The notes: generated by a model from the sequence alone, not told the origin. DNA of 64,000 nucleotides from Nakamurella flava (GCF_005298075.1 NZ_SZZH01000001.1:558001-622000), one strand, 5' to 3'; counted from the first letter of the stretch, positions 9,104-16,902 are shown. A program made the numbers and translations.

Positions 9104-9712
9104 GTGACGTCTGCGATTCCACCCGACGACGGACTGCCCGCCCTCAAGGAGTGGGGGGCCGCCATCGCCGCGCTGCTCGCCGGCCGGCAGACGGTCCTGC
9201 TGCGCAAGGGCGGCATCGGTGAGAAGCGGTTCACGCTCGGCCGGTCGCGGTTCCTGCTCTATCCGACGGTCGCCCACAGCCACGCCGAGTCGACCCGGGC
9301 CGACCACCACGACCTGCTGGCGGTCGGGGCCCGCGACGTCCGCCTCGCCCCGGACGGCGCCCCCGCCGCCGTGACCGTGCGCGCCGTCGCCGAGGTCACG
9401 GCCGCGATCGCCGTGGCACGCCCCGACGACGTCGCGGCGCTCGAGCCGTTCCACGTGTGGACCACCGACTCGGTCCGGCGCAACCGCATCGACTTCCGGC
9501 CCCGCCACCAGTTGACCGCGATCGTCCTGTCGGTCCGGCCGATCACCACCCCGATCGAACTGCCGGTGCTGCCGGAGTACGGCGGATGTCGCAGCTGGGT
9601 CGATCTGCGGACCGGGTGGGACACCCTGGGCGGCGTCCCCGTCGGGGATCCGGTGGTCGAACCGTCCGCCCTGCAGCGGATCGCCGACGACGTCCGCTCG
9701 GCCGTCGGCTGA
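9104..9712 (+). CDS. DUF1802 family protein
   Basis: A 202-residue cytosolic protein with the DUF1802 N-terminal signature ALKEWGAAIAALLAG followed by LLRKGGIGEKRF and YPTVAHSHAESTR. The function of the family is not known. The GTG start is predicted to be at the 5' end of the mRNA. It ends 8 bases before the convergent acyl-CoA synthetase gene. Confidence 0.8.
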   Translation: MTSAIPPDDGLPALKEWGAAIAALLAGRQTVLLRKGGIGEKRFTLGRSRFLLYPTVAHSHAESTRADHHDLLAVGARDVRLAPDGAPAAVTVRAVAEVTAAIAVARPDDVAALEPFHVWTTDSVRRNRIDFRPRHQLTAIVLSVRPITTPIELPVLPEYGGCRSWVDLRTGWDTLGGVPVGDPVVEPSALQRIADDVRSAVG

Positions 9713-9720
9713 GACCCGGC

Positions 9721-11595
9721 TCAGCGACGCAGGATCGGCCGCAGCGCGTCCAGGACGGCGACGTTCTCGATGGTCCCGGGGACCGGCTCGTCCACCCCGT
9801 CGGCGATCCCGCGCATCGTCCGGCGCAGGATCTTCCCCGAGCGGGTCTTGGGCAGTGCGGGGACGACGGCGACCTCGCGCAGGCTCGCCACCGCACCGAT
9901 CTGCTCCCGGACCAGCTGCACCAGCTCGGCGGCCAGCTCGTGCTCGTCCCGCTCGACCCCGGCCTTGAGAACGACGAATCCGCGCGGCACCTGCCCCTTC
10001 AACCCGTCGGCCACGCCGATCACCGCGCATTCGGCCACGTCCGGGTGGGCGGCCAAGACCTCCTCGAGCCCGCCGGTGGACAAGCGGTGACCGGCGACGT
10101 TGATGACGTCGTCGGTGCGGCCCATCACGAAGACGTACCCGTCCTCGTCGACGTGCCCGCCGTCGCCAGTGAGGTAGCAACCGGGGAACGCCGAGAGGTA
10201 GGACGCCACATAGCGTTCGTCGTCGTTCCACAGCGTCGGCAGCGCCCCGGGCGGCAGGGGGAGCCCCAACACGATGGCGCCGTCGACGCCCGGCGGGACC
10301 GGACGCCCCGCCGGGTCCAGGACACGCACGTCCCACCCGGGCATGGGCCGGGTCGGCGAACCGGGCTTCACCGGCAGCAGTTCGATCCCCGCCGGGTTCG
10401 CCACGATCGGCCAGCCGGTCTCGGTCTGCCACCAGTTGTCGATCACCGGGACGCCGAGCCGCTCGCCGGCCCACCGGTGGGTCTCCGGATCGAGTCGCTC
10501 ACCGGCCAGGAACAGCTGTCGCAAACTCGAGATGTCGTACCGGGCCAGCAGTGTCCCGTCCGGGTCCTCCTTGCGGATCGCCCGGAACGCCGTCGGCGCG
10601 GTAAACAGACTCCGCACCCGGTGGTCCTGCACGACCCGCCAGAACTGGCCGGCGTCCGGGGTGCCGACGGGCTTGCCCTCGTAGAGCACGCTCGTCGCCC
10701 CCACCAGCAACGGCCCGTAGACGATGTACGAGTGGCCGACCACCCAGCCGACATCGGAAGCGGTGAACATGGTCTCGCCCGGTCCCACGGCGAAGACGTT
10801 CGGCATCGTCCAGGCCAGTGCGACCGCGTACCCGCCGCCGTCGCGCACCACGCCCTTGGGCTTTCCCGTCGTGCCCGAGGTGTAGAGGATGTACAGCGGA
10901 TCGGTCGCCCGGACCGGGACGCAGTCGTGCGGGACGGCTGTCGCCACCGCCGCCGCCCAGTCGACGTCCCGCTCGCCGAGCGTGGCCGTGGCCTGCGGCC
11001 GCTGCAGCACCACACAGTGCGCGGGCCGGTGGGTCGCGAGGTCCAGCGCCGCGTCCAGCAGTGGTTTGTACTCGATGACCCGGGCGACCTCGATCCCGCA
11101 GGAGGCGGTCACGACGACCGCCGGGGTGGCGTCGTCGATGCGGGCGGCCAGCTCCTTCGGGGCGAACCCGCCGAACACCACGGAGTGCACCGCGCCGAGG
11201 CGGGCGCAGGCCAGCATCGCGACGGCGGCCTCCGGGATCATCGGCAGGTAGACGACCACCCGGTCCCCCCGGCCGACCCCGAGCCCGGCCAATACCCCGG
11301 CGAACCGCGCGACCTCGTCCTGCAACTCGGCGTAGGTGATCCGGCGGACGGAGCCGGTGACGGGGGAGTCGTGGACGATGGCCGGCTGCTCCCCCCGCCC
11401 GGCCGCCACGTGGCGGTCGACGGCGTTGTGGCACACGTTCAGTTCGGCGTCGGGGAACCATCGGTGGAACGGCGGGTTCGCGGCGTCCAGGGCGCGGGTG
11501 GGCGGCGCCGTCCAGTCGATGGCCGCGGCCGCCGCCAACCAGAACGCCTCCGGGTCGTCCTGGCTCGCCCGGTGCACGTCGTCGTACACACCCAT
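9721..11595 (-). CDS. prpE: Propionate/acetate-CoA ligase family protein (PrpE-like)
   Basis: An ANL-superfamily adenylating enzyme of 624 aa that should join a short acyl acid to CoA using ATP. Diagnostic PrpE-like segments run from the N-terminus: YDDVHRASQDDPEAFW, NAVDRH, LACARLGAVHSVVFGGFAP. The phosphate loop YTSGTTGKPKG, NWWQTETGWPI, YLTGDGG and the C-terminal catalytic lysine region PKTRSGKILRR are intact. I prefer ATG 11595, which has AGGAG 8 bases upstream; GTG 11604 overlaps that ribosome site. It follows the EthD-domain gene on the same strand with a hairpin between. Propionate is the likely substrate by resemblance, but acetate or another acid is possible. Confidence 0.85.
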   Translation of the reverse strand: MGVYDDVHRASQDDPEAFWLAAAAAIDWTAPPTRALDAANPPFHRWFPDAELNVCHNAVDRHVAAGRGEQPAIVHDSPVTGSVRRITYAELQDEVARFAGVLAGLGVGRGDRVVVYLPMIPEAAVAMLACARLGAVHSVVFGGFAPKELAARIDDATPAVVVTASCGIEVARVIEYKPLLDAALDLATHRPAHCVVLQRPQATATLGERDVDWAAAVATAVPHDCVPVRATDPLYILYTSGTTGKPKGVVRDGGGYAVALAWTMPNVFAVGPGETMFTASDVGWVVGHSYIVYGPLLVGATSVLYEGKPVGTPDAGQFWRVVQDHRVRSLFTAPTAFRAIRKEDPDGTLLARYDISSLRQLFLAGERLDPETHRWAGERLGVPVIDNWWQTETGWPIVANPAGIELLPVKPGSPTRPMPGWDVRVLDPAGRPVPPGVDGAIVLGLPLPPGALPTLWNDDERYVASYLSAFPGCYLTGDGGHVDEDGYVFVMGRTDDVINVAGHRLSTGGLEEVLAAHPDVAECAVIGVADGLKGQVPRGFVVLKAGVERDEHELAAELVQLVREQIGAVASLREVAVVPALPKTRSGKILRRTMRGIADGVDEPVPGTIENVAVLDALRPILRR

Positions 11596-11640
11596 CGTGG
11601 TCACTCCTGGATTCGGGGGAACTCCGGGGGATCAGTGTCG

Positions 11641-11670
11641 GTCCCGGGCGCCGAGCCGGCAGCCCGGGAC
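11641..11670 (-). terminator. Hairpin between the EthD-domain gene and prpE
   Basis: A perfect 9-bp inverted repeat, GTCCCGGGC (11641-11649) and GCCCGGGAC (11662-11670), with a 12-base loop, lies between the two leftward genes. There is no T-run, so it may be a weak terminator or processing site that uncouples the two genes. Confidence 0.4.
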
Positions 11671-11687
11671 TCCGTTCACCGTGCCGG

Positions 11688-12002
11688 TCAGACGATCCGG
11701 CGGGTGTCGGGCGACGGGACGAGGGTGACCCCGGCGCCGGCGAAATTCGCCAGGTCGGCGACTGTGGCCTGGCCCTGAGGGCTGCCCATCCCCGCGTCGA
11801 AGGCTGCCTGGTCCTCGAACTCGAGAGTGGCGATGAGGTGCCAGGCCGGTCTCGTGCCGTCCGGTGCCGGCGCCGGCCGGGCGACCGTGAGCCGTCGCAA
11901 GTTCGGGATGTCCCGGGCGAGCGCGGTGTGCGTGGAGTCGTAGTGGGCGTCGAACGCCGCCGGGTCGGTGGGGTGGTCGTACAGAACGGTCAGCGCGAAC
12001 AT
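11688..12002 (-). CDS. EthD-domain small protein
   Basis: A 104-residue single-domain protein of the dimeric alpha/beta barrel class. The family pattern is clear: LTVLYDHPTDPAAFDAHYDS near the start, then HLIATLEFEDQAAF, PQGQATVADLANFAGAGV. EthD-like proteins accompany oxidative degradation of ethers and other small molecules, but the biochemical role is poorly defined. GAAGGAG precedes the ATG with normal spacing. It is divergent from the repeat-peptide operon. Confidence 0.8.
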   Translation of the reverse strand: MFALTVLYDHPTDPAAFDAHYDSTHTALARDIPNLRRLTVARPAPAPDGTRPAWHLIATLEFEDQAAFDAGMGSPQGQATVADLANFAGAGVTLVPSPDTRRIV

Positions 12003-12330
12003 CGCAACTCCTTCGGTCGTGGGCCGCGCCGGGACGCCCCGGCGGGGTGATCAGCGTGCCGCCGCCTCCCGCGACCGGGCTGTCCCAGAAACGGACACGT
12101 GGGTTCGCGGGGCCGCCTGGCGGCCGGCGCTGATTGGGTCCCACCCCGCTCGGGAACGACCAGGACGCCACCGCGCCGGTGGCGCCGGACACGACGTCCG
12201 GGTTCCTGCGGACCGGCCTCGCTGGCCGTGCTGTCGATCATTAGGTTGGTCTGCGGTGGCCGTACGGCCGCAGTCCACGCCCGGTCGGGGGCCACACCAG
12301 CCCGCCGGCCGACGACGAAGGGTGCAGATC
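12003..12330 (+). promoter_or_regulatory. Leader and promoter region of the repeat-peptide operon
   Basis: A 328-base region between the leftward EthD gene and the rightward operon. A TAGGTT box at 12242-12247 fits a TAnnnT -10 element, but its -35 region is poor. It is followed by a 12-bp perfect palindrome GGCCGTACGGCC at 12258-12269, near the predicted transcription start, which could be an operator or a leader hairpin. GAAGGG at about 12317 serves as ribosome site for ATG 12331. No other gene is apparent. Confidence 0.4.
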
Positions 12331-12693
12331 ATGGGTCTGAGCGACGACGACATCGTCAGCAGCGGTTCGGCCGGTTCGGAGGGTCCCGCCGACGGCGGCG
12401 CCTCCGGCACGCCGGGGGTCCACGACGGTGGCGCTGACGGCGGGGCCGAGGGTCCGGCCGACGGCGGCGCCTCGGGCACTCCGGGTGTCCACGACGGCGG
12501 GGCCGATGGTGGCGCCGACAGCGGGGCCGAGGGCCCGGCCGACGGCGGCGCGGCCGGCAAGCCGGGGGTCCACGACGGCGGCGCTGACGGCGGGGCCGAG
12601 GGTCCGGCCGACGGCGGCGCCTCGGGCACTCCGGGTGTCCACGACGGCGGGGCCGACGGCGGCGCCGATGGTGGTGCGGACAGCGGCGCCTGA
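12331..12693 (+). CDS. Gly/Ala/Asp-rich tandem-repeat peptide, candidate modified-peptide precursor
   Basis: A 120-residue protein made of a short leader (MGLSDDDIVSSGSAGS) and four copies of a 23-residue unit starting with EGPADGG and ending with PGVHDGGADGGA (residues 17-39, 40-62, 67-89, 90-112). Copies 2 and 4 are followed by DSGA or DGGADSGA. Copy 3 differs at AAGK for ASGT. Each unit has exactly one His (H31, H54, H81, H104), always in GVHDGG. There is no Cys, aromatic residue or signal peptide; the peptide is very acidic. The stop TGA overlaps the next ATG by one base (TGATG), coupling it to an Fe(II)/2-oxoglutarate oxygenase gene. I infer that it is the substrate of that enzyme. The reverse strand is also open, but only the forward frame has a ribosome site and coupled neighbours. 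Confidence 0.72.
   Translation: MGLSDDDIVSSGSAGSEGPADGGASGTPGVHDGGADGGAEGPADGGASGTPGVHDGGADGGADSGAEGPADGGAAGKPGVHDGGADGGAEGPADGGASGTPGVHDGGADGGADGGADSGA
12379..12690 (+). repeat. Four in-frame 69-bp coding repeats
   Basis: Units lie at 12379-12447, 12448-12516, 12529-12597 and 12598-12666, separated by a 12-base insert after unit 2 and followed by 24 bases of related DGGA/DSGA codons. Copies differ mostly at third codon positions and keep the reading frame, so the amino-acid sequence rather than the DNA is being conserved. This argues against a CRISPR or non-coding satellite. Confidence 0.9.
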
Positions 12694-14039
12694 TGACGGC
12701 AGTGCAGACGGGGGCGTCCGAACTGACCGGACGCCCCCGGGCCGTCGCCGCTGACCCGGCCGTCGCCGCACCGGTCCCCGCGGGTCCCGACGGCGCAGCG
12801 ACCGAGTCCCGACCGACCGTCCGTCGGTGCATCAGCGGCTCCACCGACGACTTCGCCCGGGACGTCTGGTCCCGGCAGCCGATGCTGACCCCGCGTGCCG
12901 ATCCGGCCGGATTCGCCGATCTGTTCTCCGCCGACGCCGTGGACGAGCTGGTGTCCACGCGTGGGCTGCGGACGCCGTTCCTGCGGATGGCCCGGGACGG
13001 GTCGGTCCGCGCCACGTCGACCTTCACCCGCTCCGGTGGGGCTGGCGCCACGATCACCGACCAGGTCGCCGACGACAAGGTGCTGGCCCAGTTGGCCGCC
13101 GGTTCCACGCTCGTCCTGCAGGCCTTGCACCGCACCTGGCCGCCGCTGGTCGAGTTCGGCAGTCGGCTGGCCGCCGAGCTGGGGCACCCGGTGCAGATCA
13201 ACGCCTACATCACCCCACCGCAGAACCAGGGGTTCTCCCCGCACTACGACACCCACGACGTCTTCGTCCTGCAGATCGCCGGGACCAAGCGGTGGACGAT
13301 CCACGCGCCCGTCCTCGACGCGCCGCTGCCCGACCAGCCGTGGGATCGGCGGCGGGCCGCGGTGGCCGCGCGGGCGGAGGAGGATCCGCTGCTCTCGGCC
13401 GTGCTGGCGCCCGGCGACGCGTTGTACCTGCCCCGCGGCTTCCTGCACTCGGCGGTCGCCCAGGGCGATGTCTCCATCCACCTGACCGTCGGGGTGCACC
13501 CGATCACCGGGGTCGATCTCGCTCGCGAGCTGATCGCCGTGGCCGCGGGTGATCCGGAGCTGCGCCGGTCGTTGCCGATGGGCTTCGACGCCGACCAGCT
13601 GACCGCCGCGGTGCGCGCGGCGGCCGCCCGGCTGGCCGACGATCTGGCCCGCGTGCCGGAGGAGAACGTGGCGGCGACGGTGCAGCGCACGCAGGACCGT
13701 TTGCGGGCCGACACCCGGCCGCAGCCGATCGCTCCGCTCGCCCAGTTGGCCGCCGCGGCCGGACTCACCGGGGCCGATCGCATCCGCCTGCGGGAGGGGC
13801 TGCGGCCGCGCCTGACCGACCGGGGCGACCGGGTCGTGCTGTGGGCGGTGGACAGCTCGTTGGAGCTACCGGCGGTGGTCCGTCCCGCCCTGGATCTGCT
13901 GCTGTCCGGTACTCCAGTCGCAGTGGCGGACCTGCCCGGCCTGGACGCCGATGAGCAGCTGGTGCTGGCGCGGCGGTTGCTGCGGGAGGGCCTGGTCGTC
14001 CTGTCGCCGGCCGATGATCGGGGACCGGCGGTTTCGTGA
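12693..14039 (+). CDS. JmjC/cupin-type Fe(II)/2-oxoglutarate-dependent protein oxygenase
   Basis: A 448-residue protein of the ribosomal-oxygenase-like (RoxA/YcfD, NO66/MINA53) cupin family. The N-terminal 40 residues are low complexity. The catalytic jelly-roll follows, with SPHYDTHDVFVLQIAGTKRW supplying H184 and D186 and LYLPRGFLHSA supplying H252, the facial triad for iron. A helical dimerisation segment and a C-terminal winged-helix-like region (about 330-440) complete the family layout. Known members hydroxylate Arg or His side chains of ribosomal proteins. Here the gene is fused by a 1-base overlap to a repeat peptide with one His per repeat, so that peptide is the likely substrate; this is inference. 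Its stop overlaps the next start (GTGA). Confidence 0.85.
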   Translation: MTAVQTGASELTGRPRAVAADPAVAAPVPAGPDGAATESRPTVRRCISGSTDDFARDVWSRQPMLTPRADPAGFADLFSADAVDELVSTRGLRTPFLRMARDGSVRATSTFTRSGGAGATITDQVADDKVLAQLAAGSTLVLQALHRTWPPLVEFGSRLAAELGHPVQINAYITPPQNQGFSPHYDTHDVFVLQIAGTKRWTIHAPVLDAPLPDQPWDRRRAAVAARAEEDPLLSAVLAPGDALYLPRGFLHSAVAQGDVSIHLTVGVHPITGVDLARELIAVAAGDPELRRSLPMGFDADQLTAAVRAAAARLADDLARVPEENVAATVQRTQDRLRADTRPQPIAPLAQLAAAAGLTGADRIRLREGLRPRLTDRGDRVVLWAVDSSLELPAVVRPALDLLLSGTPVAVADLPGLDADEQLVLARRLLREGLVVLSPADDRGPAVS

Positions 14040-14992
14040 CTGACGCGCAGTCGACCGGTCGACCGGTCCGGGAGTTCCCGGACCGGTGCGCCTTCCGATC
14101 CGCCCAGCGGGACGACCCGATGCTGGGGACGGCGTTCCCGGCCGGTCGGCTGCTGCTCGTCGAACAACCCGGGCCCTGGGGCCGACTCGGGTTGGAACAG
14201 TCCCGTTTCGATCCGGTCCTCGCGCAGGAGCTGGTCAAGCGGCTGGGCCGGCAGGGCGTGCGCGTGTTGACGATCCGGCGCCCCGGCCGGGTCGAGGGAC
14301 TGCTGTCCCGCCGCTGGGGGTACGTCGACTGCCGGGCCGAGCACCCGCGGATGCGGTGGGGTCGCTTTATCGAAGACACTGAGCTGCTGACCTTCGACCC
14401 GGATCGGCAGGACACCGAGCCGGGGAGCCTGGAAGTCGAAGGGGACGATGCGCCGGTCTTCGCGGTCTGCGCGCACAGCACCCACGACGCCTGCTGCGCC
14501 ATCCGCGGCCGGCCGGTCGCGGCCGCGTTGGAGGCGCTGGCTCCCGGGCGGGTCTGGGAGTGCAGTCACGTCGGTGGTGACCGCTTCGCGGCCAACGTCC
14601 TGCAGTTGCCGACCGGCATCCTCTACGGACGGGTTCCGCCCGGGTCGGCCGGCGAACTGCTCACCCGCGCGCAGGAGGGCGAGGTCATCGTCGACCTGCT
14701 GCGGGGCCGGGTGGGTTTCACCCCGGTGGCGCAGGCGGCCATCGCGGCGGCCCATCGGCACACCGGGCTGCTCCGCCCGGCCGACATCCGGCCGATCCGG
14801 GTGCGCGAGATCGGCGCCGACGCGGTGGACGTCGATCTGGAGTGCGCCGGCCGGCGGGTCCGGGTCAGGGTGCACCGGGAGCGATCGGAGCCCTATCGGA
14901 TGACCTGTCAGGCGGTCATGGACAGCACCGCGATCGTCTACCGACCCGAGGTGATCGCGGCCGAGGTGTCGGGAGCGTTGCCCGTCGGCTGA
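14036..14992 (+). CDS. Sucrase/ferredoxin-like family protein, thioredoxin-fold [2Fe-2S]
   Basis: A 318-residue cytosolic protein. Residues 141-200 hold the family pattern: FAVCAHSTHDACCAIRG with C145, C153 and C154, then WECSHVGGDRFAANVLQLP with C176 and H178, and LYGRV. These positions fit ligands for an iron-sulfur cluster in a thioredoxin-like ferredoxin domain. The C-terminal 100 residues form an extra domain without recognised motifs. GTG 14036 overlaps the oxygenase stop by 4 bases, so both are made together. A role as redox partner that keeps the Fe(II) enzyme reduced, or that alters the repeat peptide itself, is plausible but unproven. Confidence 0.8.
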   Translation: MTDAQSTGRPVREFPDRCAFRSAQRDDPMLGTAFPAGRLLLVEQPGPWGRLGLEQSRFDPVLAQELVKRLGRQGVRVLTIRRPGRVEGLLSRRWGYVDCRAEHPRMRWGRFIEDTELLTFDPDRQDTEPGSLEVEGDDAPVFAVCAHSTHDACCAIRGRPVAAALEALAPGRVWECSHVGGDRFAANVLQLPTGILYGRVPPGSAGELLTRAQEGEVIVDLLRGRVGFTPVAQAAIAAAHRHTGLLRPADIRPIRVREIGADAVDVDLECAGRRVRVRVHRERSEPYRMTCQAVMDSTAIVYRPEVIAAEVSGALPVG

Positions 14993-15075
14993 CCGACCGA
15001 TGAGTTCGGACGACGTTCACCGTCTTCCTGTGGTGGGGCCGGCCCACAGCCGCAATCGCCGATCTGGGAGCGCCG

Positions 15076-15501
15076 ATGACCGTCAATCTGAACCCGTACC
15101 TGAACTTCCGCGGCACGGCCGCCGAAGCGATGACGCACTACCAGTCCGTCTTCGGCGGCACGCTCACCCTCAGCCGATTCGGCGACTTCCCCATGGGGAC
15201 CGACGCCTCGGAGAACGACCTGATCATGCACAGCCAGCTGGTCGCGCCCGGCGGCCTGGTCCTGATGGGGGCGGACGTGCCGTCCGCGATGGAGTTCAAC
15301 CCGGCACCCGGCAACGTGTCCTGCTCGGTGAGCGGCGACGACGTGGACCAGCTGCGCGGCTACTGGGAGGGCCTCTCGGCCGGCGGCACCGTCACTGCCC
15401 CGTTCGACAAGGCGCCGTGGGGTGACTGGTTCGGCATGTGCGTCGACCGGTTCGGCATCAGCTGGCTGGTCAACGGCGGCGGAACGGCAGACGTCGGCTG
15501 A
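15076..15501 (+). CDS. VOC superfamily protein, PhnB-like
   Basis: A 141-residue protein of the PhnB/3-demethylubiquinone-like branch of the vicinal oxygen chelate fold. Family features are NPYLNFRGTAAEAMTHYQSVFGG at the N-terminus (shown in part: YLNFRGTAAEAM), the central LMGADVP segment and DRFGISWLVN at the C-terminus. Ribosome site GGGAGCG precedes ATG 15076. The reaction is unknown; members include metal-dependent dioxygenases, isomerases and resistance proteins. It is monocistronic, ending 15 bases before the convergent tRNA gene. Confidence 0.8.
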   Translation: MTVNLNPYLNFRGTAAEAMTHYQSVFGGTLTLSRFGDFPMGTDASENDLIMHSQLVAPGGLVLMGADVPSAMEFNPAPGNVSCSVSGDDVDQLRGYWEGLSAGGTVTAPFDKAPWGDWFGMCVDRFGISWLVNGGGTADVG

Positions 15502-15516
15502 ACGTCGATGCCGGTG

Positions 15517-15590
15517 TGCCCCCGGTGAGACTCGAACTCACACTGTGCGGGTTTTGAATCCGCTTCCTCTGCCAATTGGGATACGGGGGC
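15517..15590 (-). tRNA. tRNA with anticodon CAA (Leu, UUG), short variable arm
   Basis: A 74-nt cloverleaf on the minus strand. The acceptor stem is GCCCCCG paired with CGGGGGC, discriminator A73, D-loop AATTGGCA, T-arm GTGAG-TTCGAGT-CTCAC fully paired, and anticodon loop TTCAAAA, which puts CAA at 34-36. CCA is not encoded. Two points are odd for a leucine tRNA: the variable loop is only 5 nt (class I shape), whereas bacterial tRNA-Leu normally has a long variable arm, and the anticodon stem has an A-C mismatch at 31-39. It lies directly upstream of pdtaR on the opposite strand. Confidence 0.88.
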
Positions 15591-15787
15591 CAGGCCCAGA
15601 GGACTATACCGGCGCGCGATGATCGCTCCGTCGGCCCAGCCTGATGCGGGTTCCCGGCGGGTCACGACGTGTTCGTCACATTCGGGCCCGCCCTTCCGTA
15701 GCCTGCAGGTCACAGATAACGATTAGGCTGAGATTTCGATCCGGCGCCGTGGTGGGGCCGGAACCTGTGATCCATGAGGGGGCAGTC

Positions 15788-16372
15788 ATGACCGCGCCGC
15801 GACGCGTGCTCATCGCCGAGGACGAGGCGCTGATCAGACTCGACCTGGCCGAGATGTTGACCGAAGAGGGTTTCGAGGTCGTCGGTGAAGCCGGTGACGG
15901 CGAGCAGGCGGTGGCGTTGGCCACCGAGCTGCGCCCGGACCTGGTGATCCTCGACGTCAAGATGCCCAAGAAGGACGGCATCGATGCCGCCGCCGAGATC
16001 GTCGGCGAACAGATCGCCCCGGTCGTCATCCTCACCGCCTTCTCCCAGCGCGAGCTGATCGAGCGGGCGCGGGACGCCGGTGCGATGGCCTACCTGGTCA
16101 AGCCGTTCAGCAAGTCGGATCTGCTGCCGGCCATCGAGCTGGCCGTGGCCCGCTACGCCGAGACGGCCGCTCTGCGTGCCGAGGTCGCCGACGTCACCCA
16201 GCGCCTGGAGGCCCGCAAGGTCATCGACCGGGCCAAGGGTCTGCTGATGACGCACCAGAAGATGACCGAGCCGGAGGCCTTCCGGTGGATCCAGCGCACG
16301 GCGATGGACCGCCGGACATCGATGGCCGCGGTGGCCGGGGCCGTCCTGGAGGGTCTGGCCGCGAAGAGCTGA
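15788..16372 (+). CDS. pdtaR: ANTAR-domain response regulator (PdtaR-like)
   Basis: A 194-residue protein with a receiver domain (residues 5-120: LIAEDEALIRLDLAEML, phosphorylated Asp in LVILDVKMP, Lys in YLVKPF) and a C-terminal ANTAR RNA-binding three-helix domain (about 135-190: LEARKVIDRAKGLLM, MTEPEAFRWIQRTAMDRR). ANTAR regulators bind paired hairpins in mRNA leaders and prevent termination. ATG 15788 has GAGGGG 6 bases upstream; upstream in-frame residues look non-coding. A TAGGCT box at 15724-15729 may be its -10. In M. tuberculosis the orthologue Rv1626 also lies close to polA, rpsA and uvrB. No cognate kinase is adjacent. Confidence 0.92.
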   Translation: MTAPRRVLIAEDEALIRLDLAEMLTEEGFEVVGEAGDGEQAVALATELRPDLVILDVKMPKKDGIDAAAEIVGEQIAPVVILTAFSQRELIERARDAGAMAYLVKPFSKSDLLPAIELAVARYAETAALRAEVADVTQRLEARKVIDRAKGLLMTHQKMTEPEAFRWIQRTAMDRRTSMAAVAGAVLEGLAAKS

Positions 16373-16418
16373 TCACCTCTCCGTCACGGTGCGTGGTGGA
16401 GAACTGCAGGGCCTGGGC

Positions 16419-16455
16419 GACCCCCGGGCCGTCGGACGACGGCGGCCCGGGGGTC
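16419..16455 (+). terminator. Strong hairpin terminator after pdtaR
   Basis: Perfect 13-bp inverted repeat, GACCCCCGGGCCG (16419-16431) and CGGCCCGGGGGTC (16443-16455), with an 11-base loop, 46 bases after the stop. A T-containing tract (gtcgtcgttg) follows. It is typical of high-GC terminators that lack a full T-run. Confidence 0.75.
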
Positions 16456-16902
16456 GTCGTCGTTGTGGGCCCGGCCAGGACGCGCCCGGGTGAGCGAAGC
16501 CGCCGCGATGGCGTTCGGCGCGAGTTCTTGTCGGCTGAAACGATCCTGGGCGGAAGAAACTCGTCATCGGACGCCCTGCGTCGCAAGTTTCGTCGGATTC
16601 ACGCCGCCCCTTCCCCCGAAAAGACGGTGAACGCAGGTTAGCGCCGACGAATCGTAGGTCATGGGCAGGTAAAGAGCCCGTCGATCAGGGTATCTGCGCT
16701 GGTCAGAGGGCTCGCGGTGGCGTTCGGCGAAGGGTCGGCGGCGGCCGTGTTGTGGGCGCGTCGCATTTTGGTTACGAGAGCCTGTTGAACGCCGAATGAG
16801 AGGCGCGTGTGGGATAGCGTCCCCCGCGTGCCGGCGTCGCCGGTACGGCCGTTCGTGTACTGCCGTGCACGGTCGGTGAACGGAATCTCTCGGAGGTGGC
16901 AC
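16456..16902 (+). other. Non-coding region upstream of livK
   Basis: About 450 bases without a believable gene, and noticeably richer in A/T (for example around 16765-16800) than its surroundings, as expected for a promoter region. GAGCCC (16674-16679) can pair with GGGCTC (16708-16713) around an internal segment that also has partial pairing. I see no known riboswitch class and cannot place a confident -35/-10 pair. GGAGG at 16892-16896 is the livK ribosome site. Confidence 0.45.

Noticed and set aside
12379-12690. Possible CRISPR array or non-coding satellite
   Set aside because: Units are contiguous, in frame, without unique spacers, and vary mainly at third codon positions, so they are coding repeats.
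12051-13499. Minus-strand frame with Ser/Ala/Pro repeats opposite the repeat peptide
   Set aside because: The repeats are just the complement of the forward coding repeats. The forward frame has a ribosome site and overlaps with two downstream genes; the reverse frame overlaps the oxygenase and has no support.
15600-16902. Hairpins near pdtaR as ANTAR target sites or riboswitch
   Set aside because: The hairpin at 16419-16455 is a single strong terminator, not the paired hexaloop hairpins expected for ANTAR binding, and no conserved riboswitch core was recognised upstream of livK.
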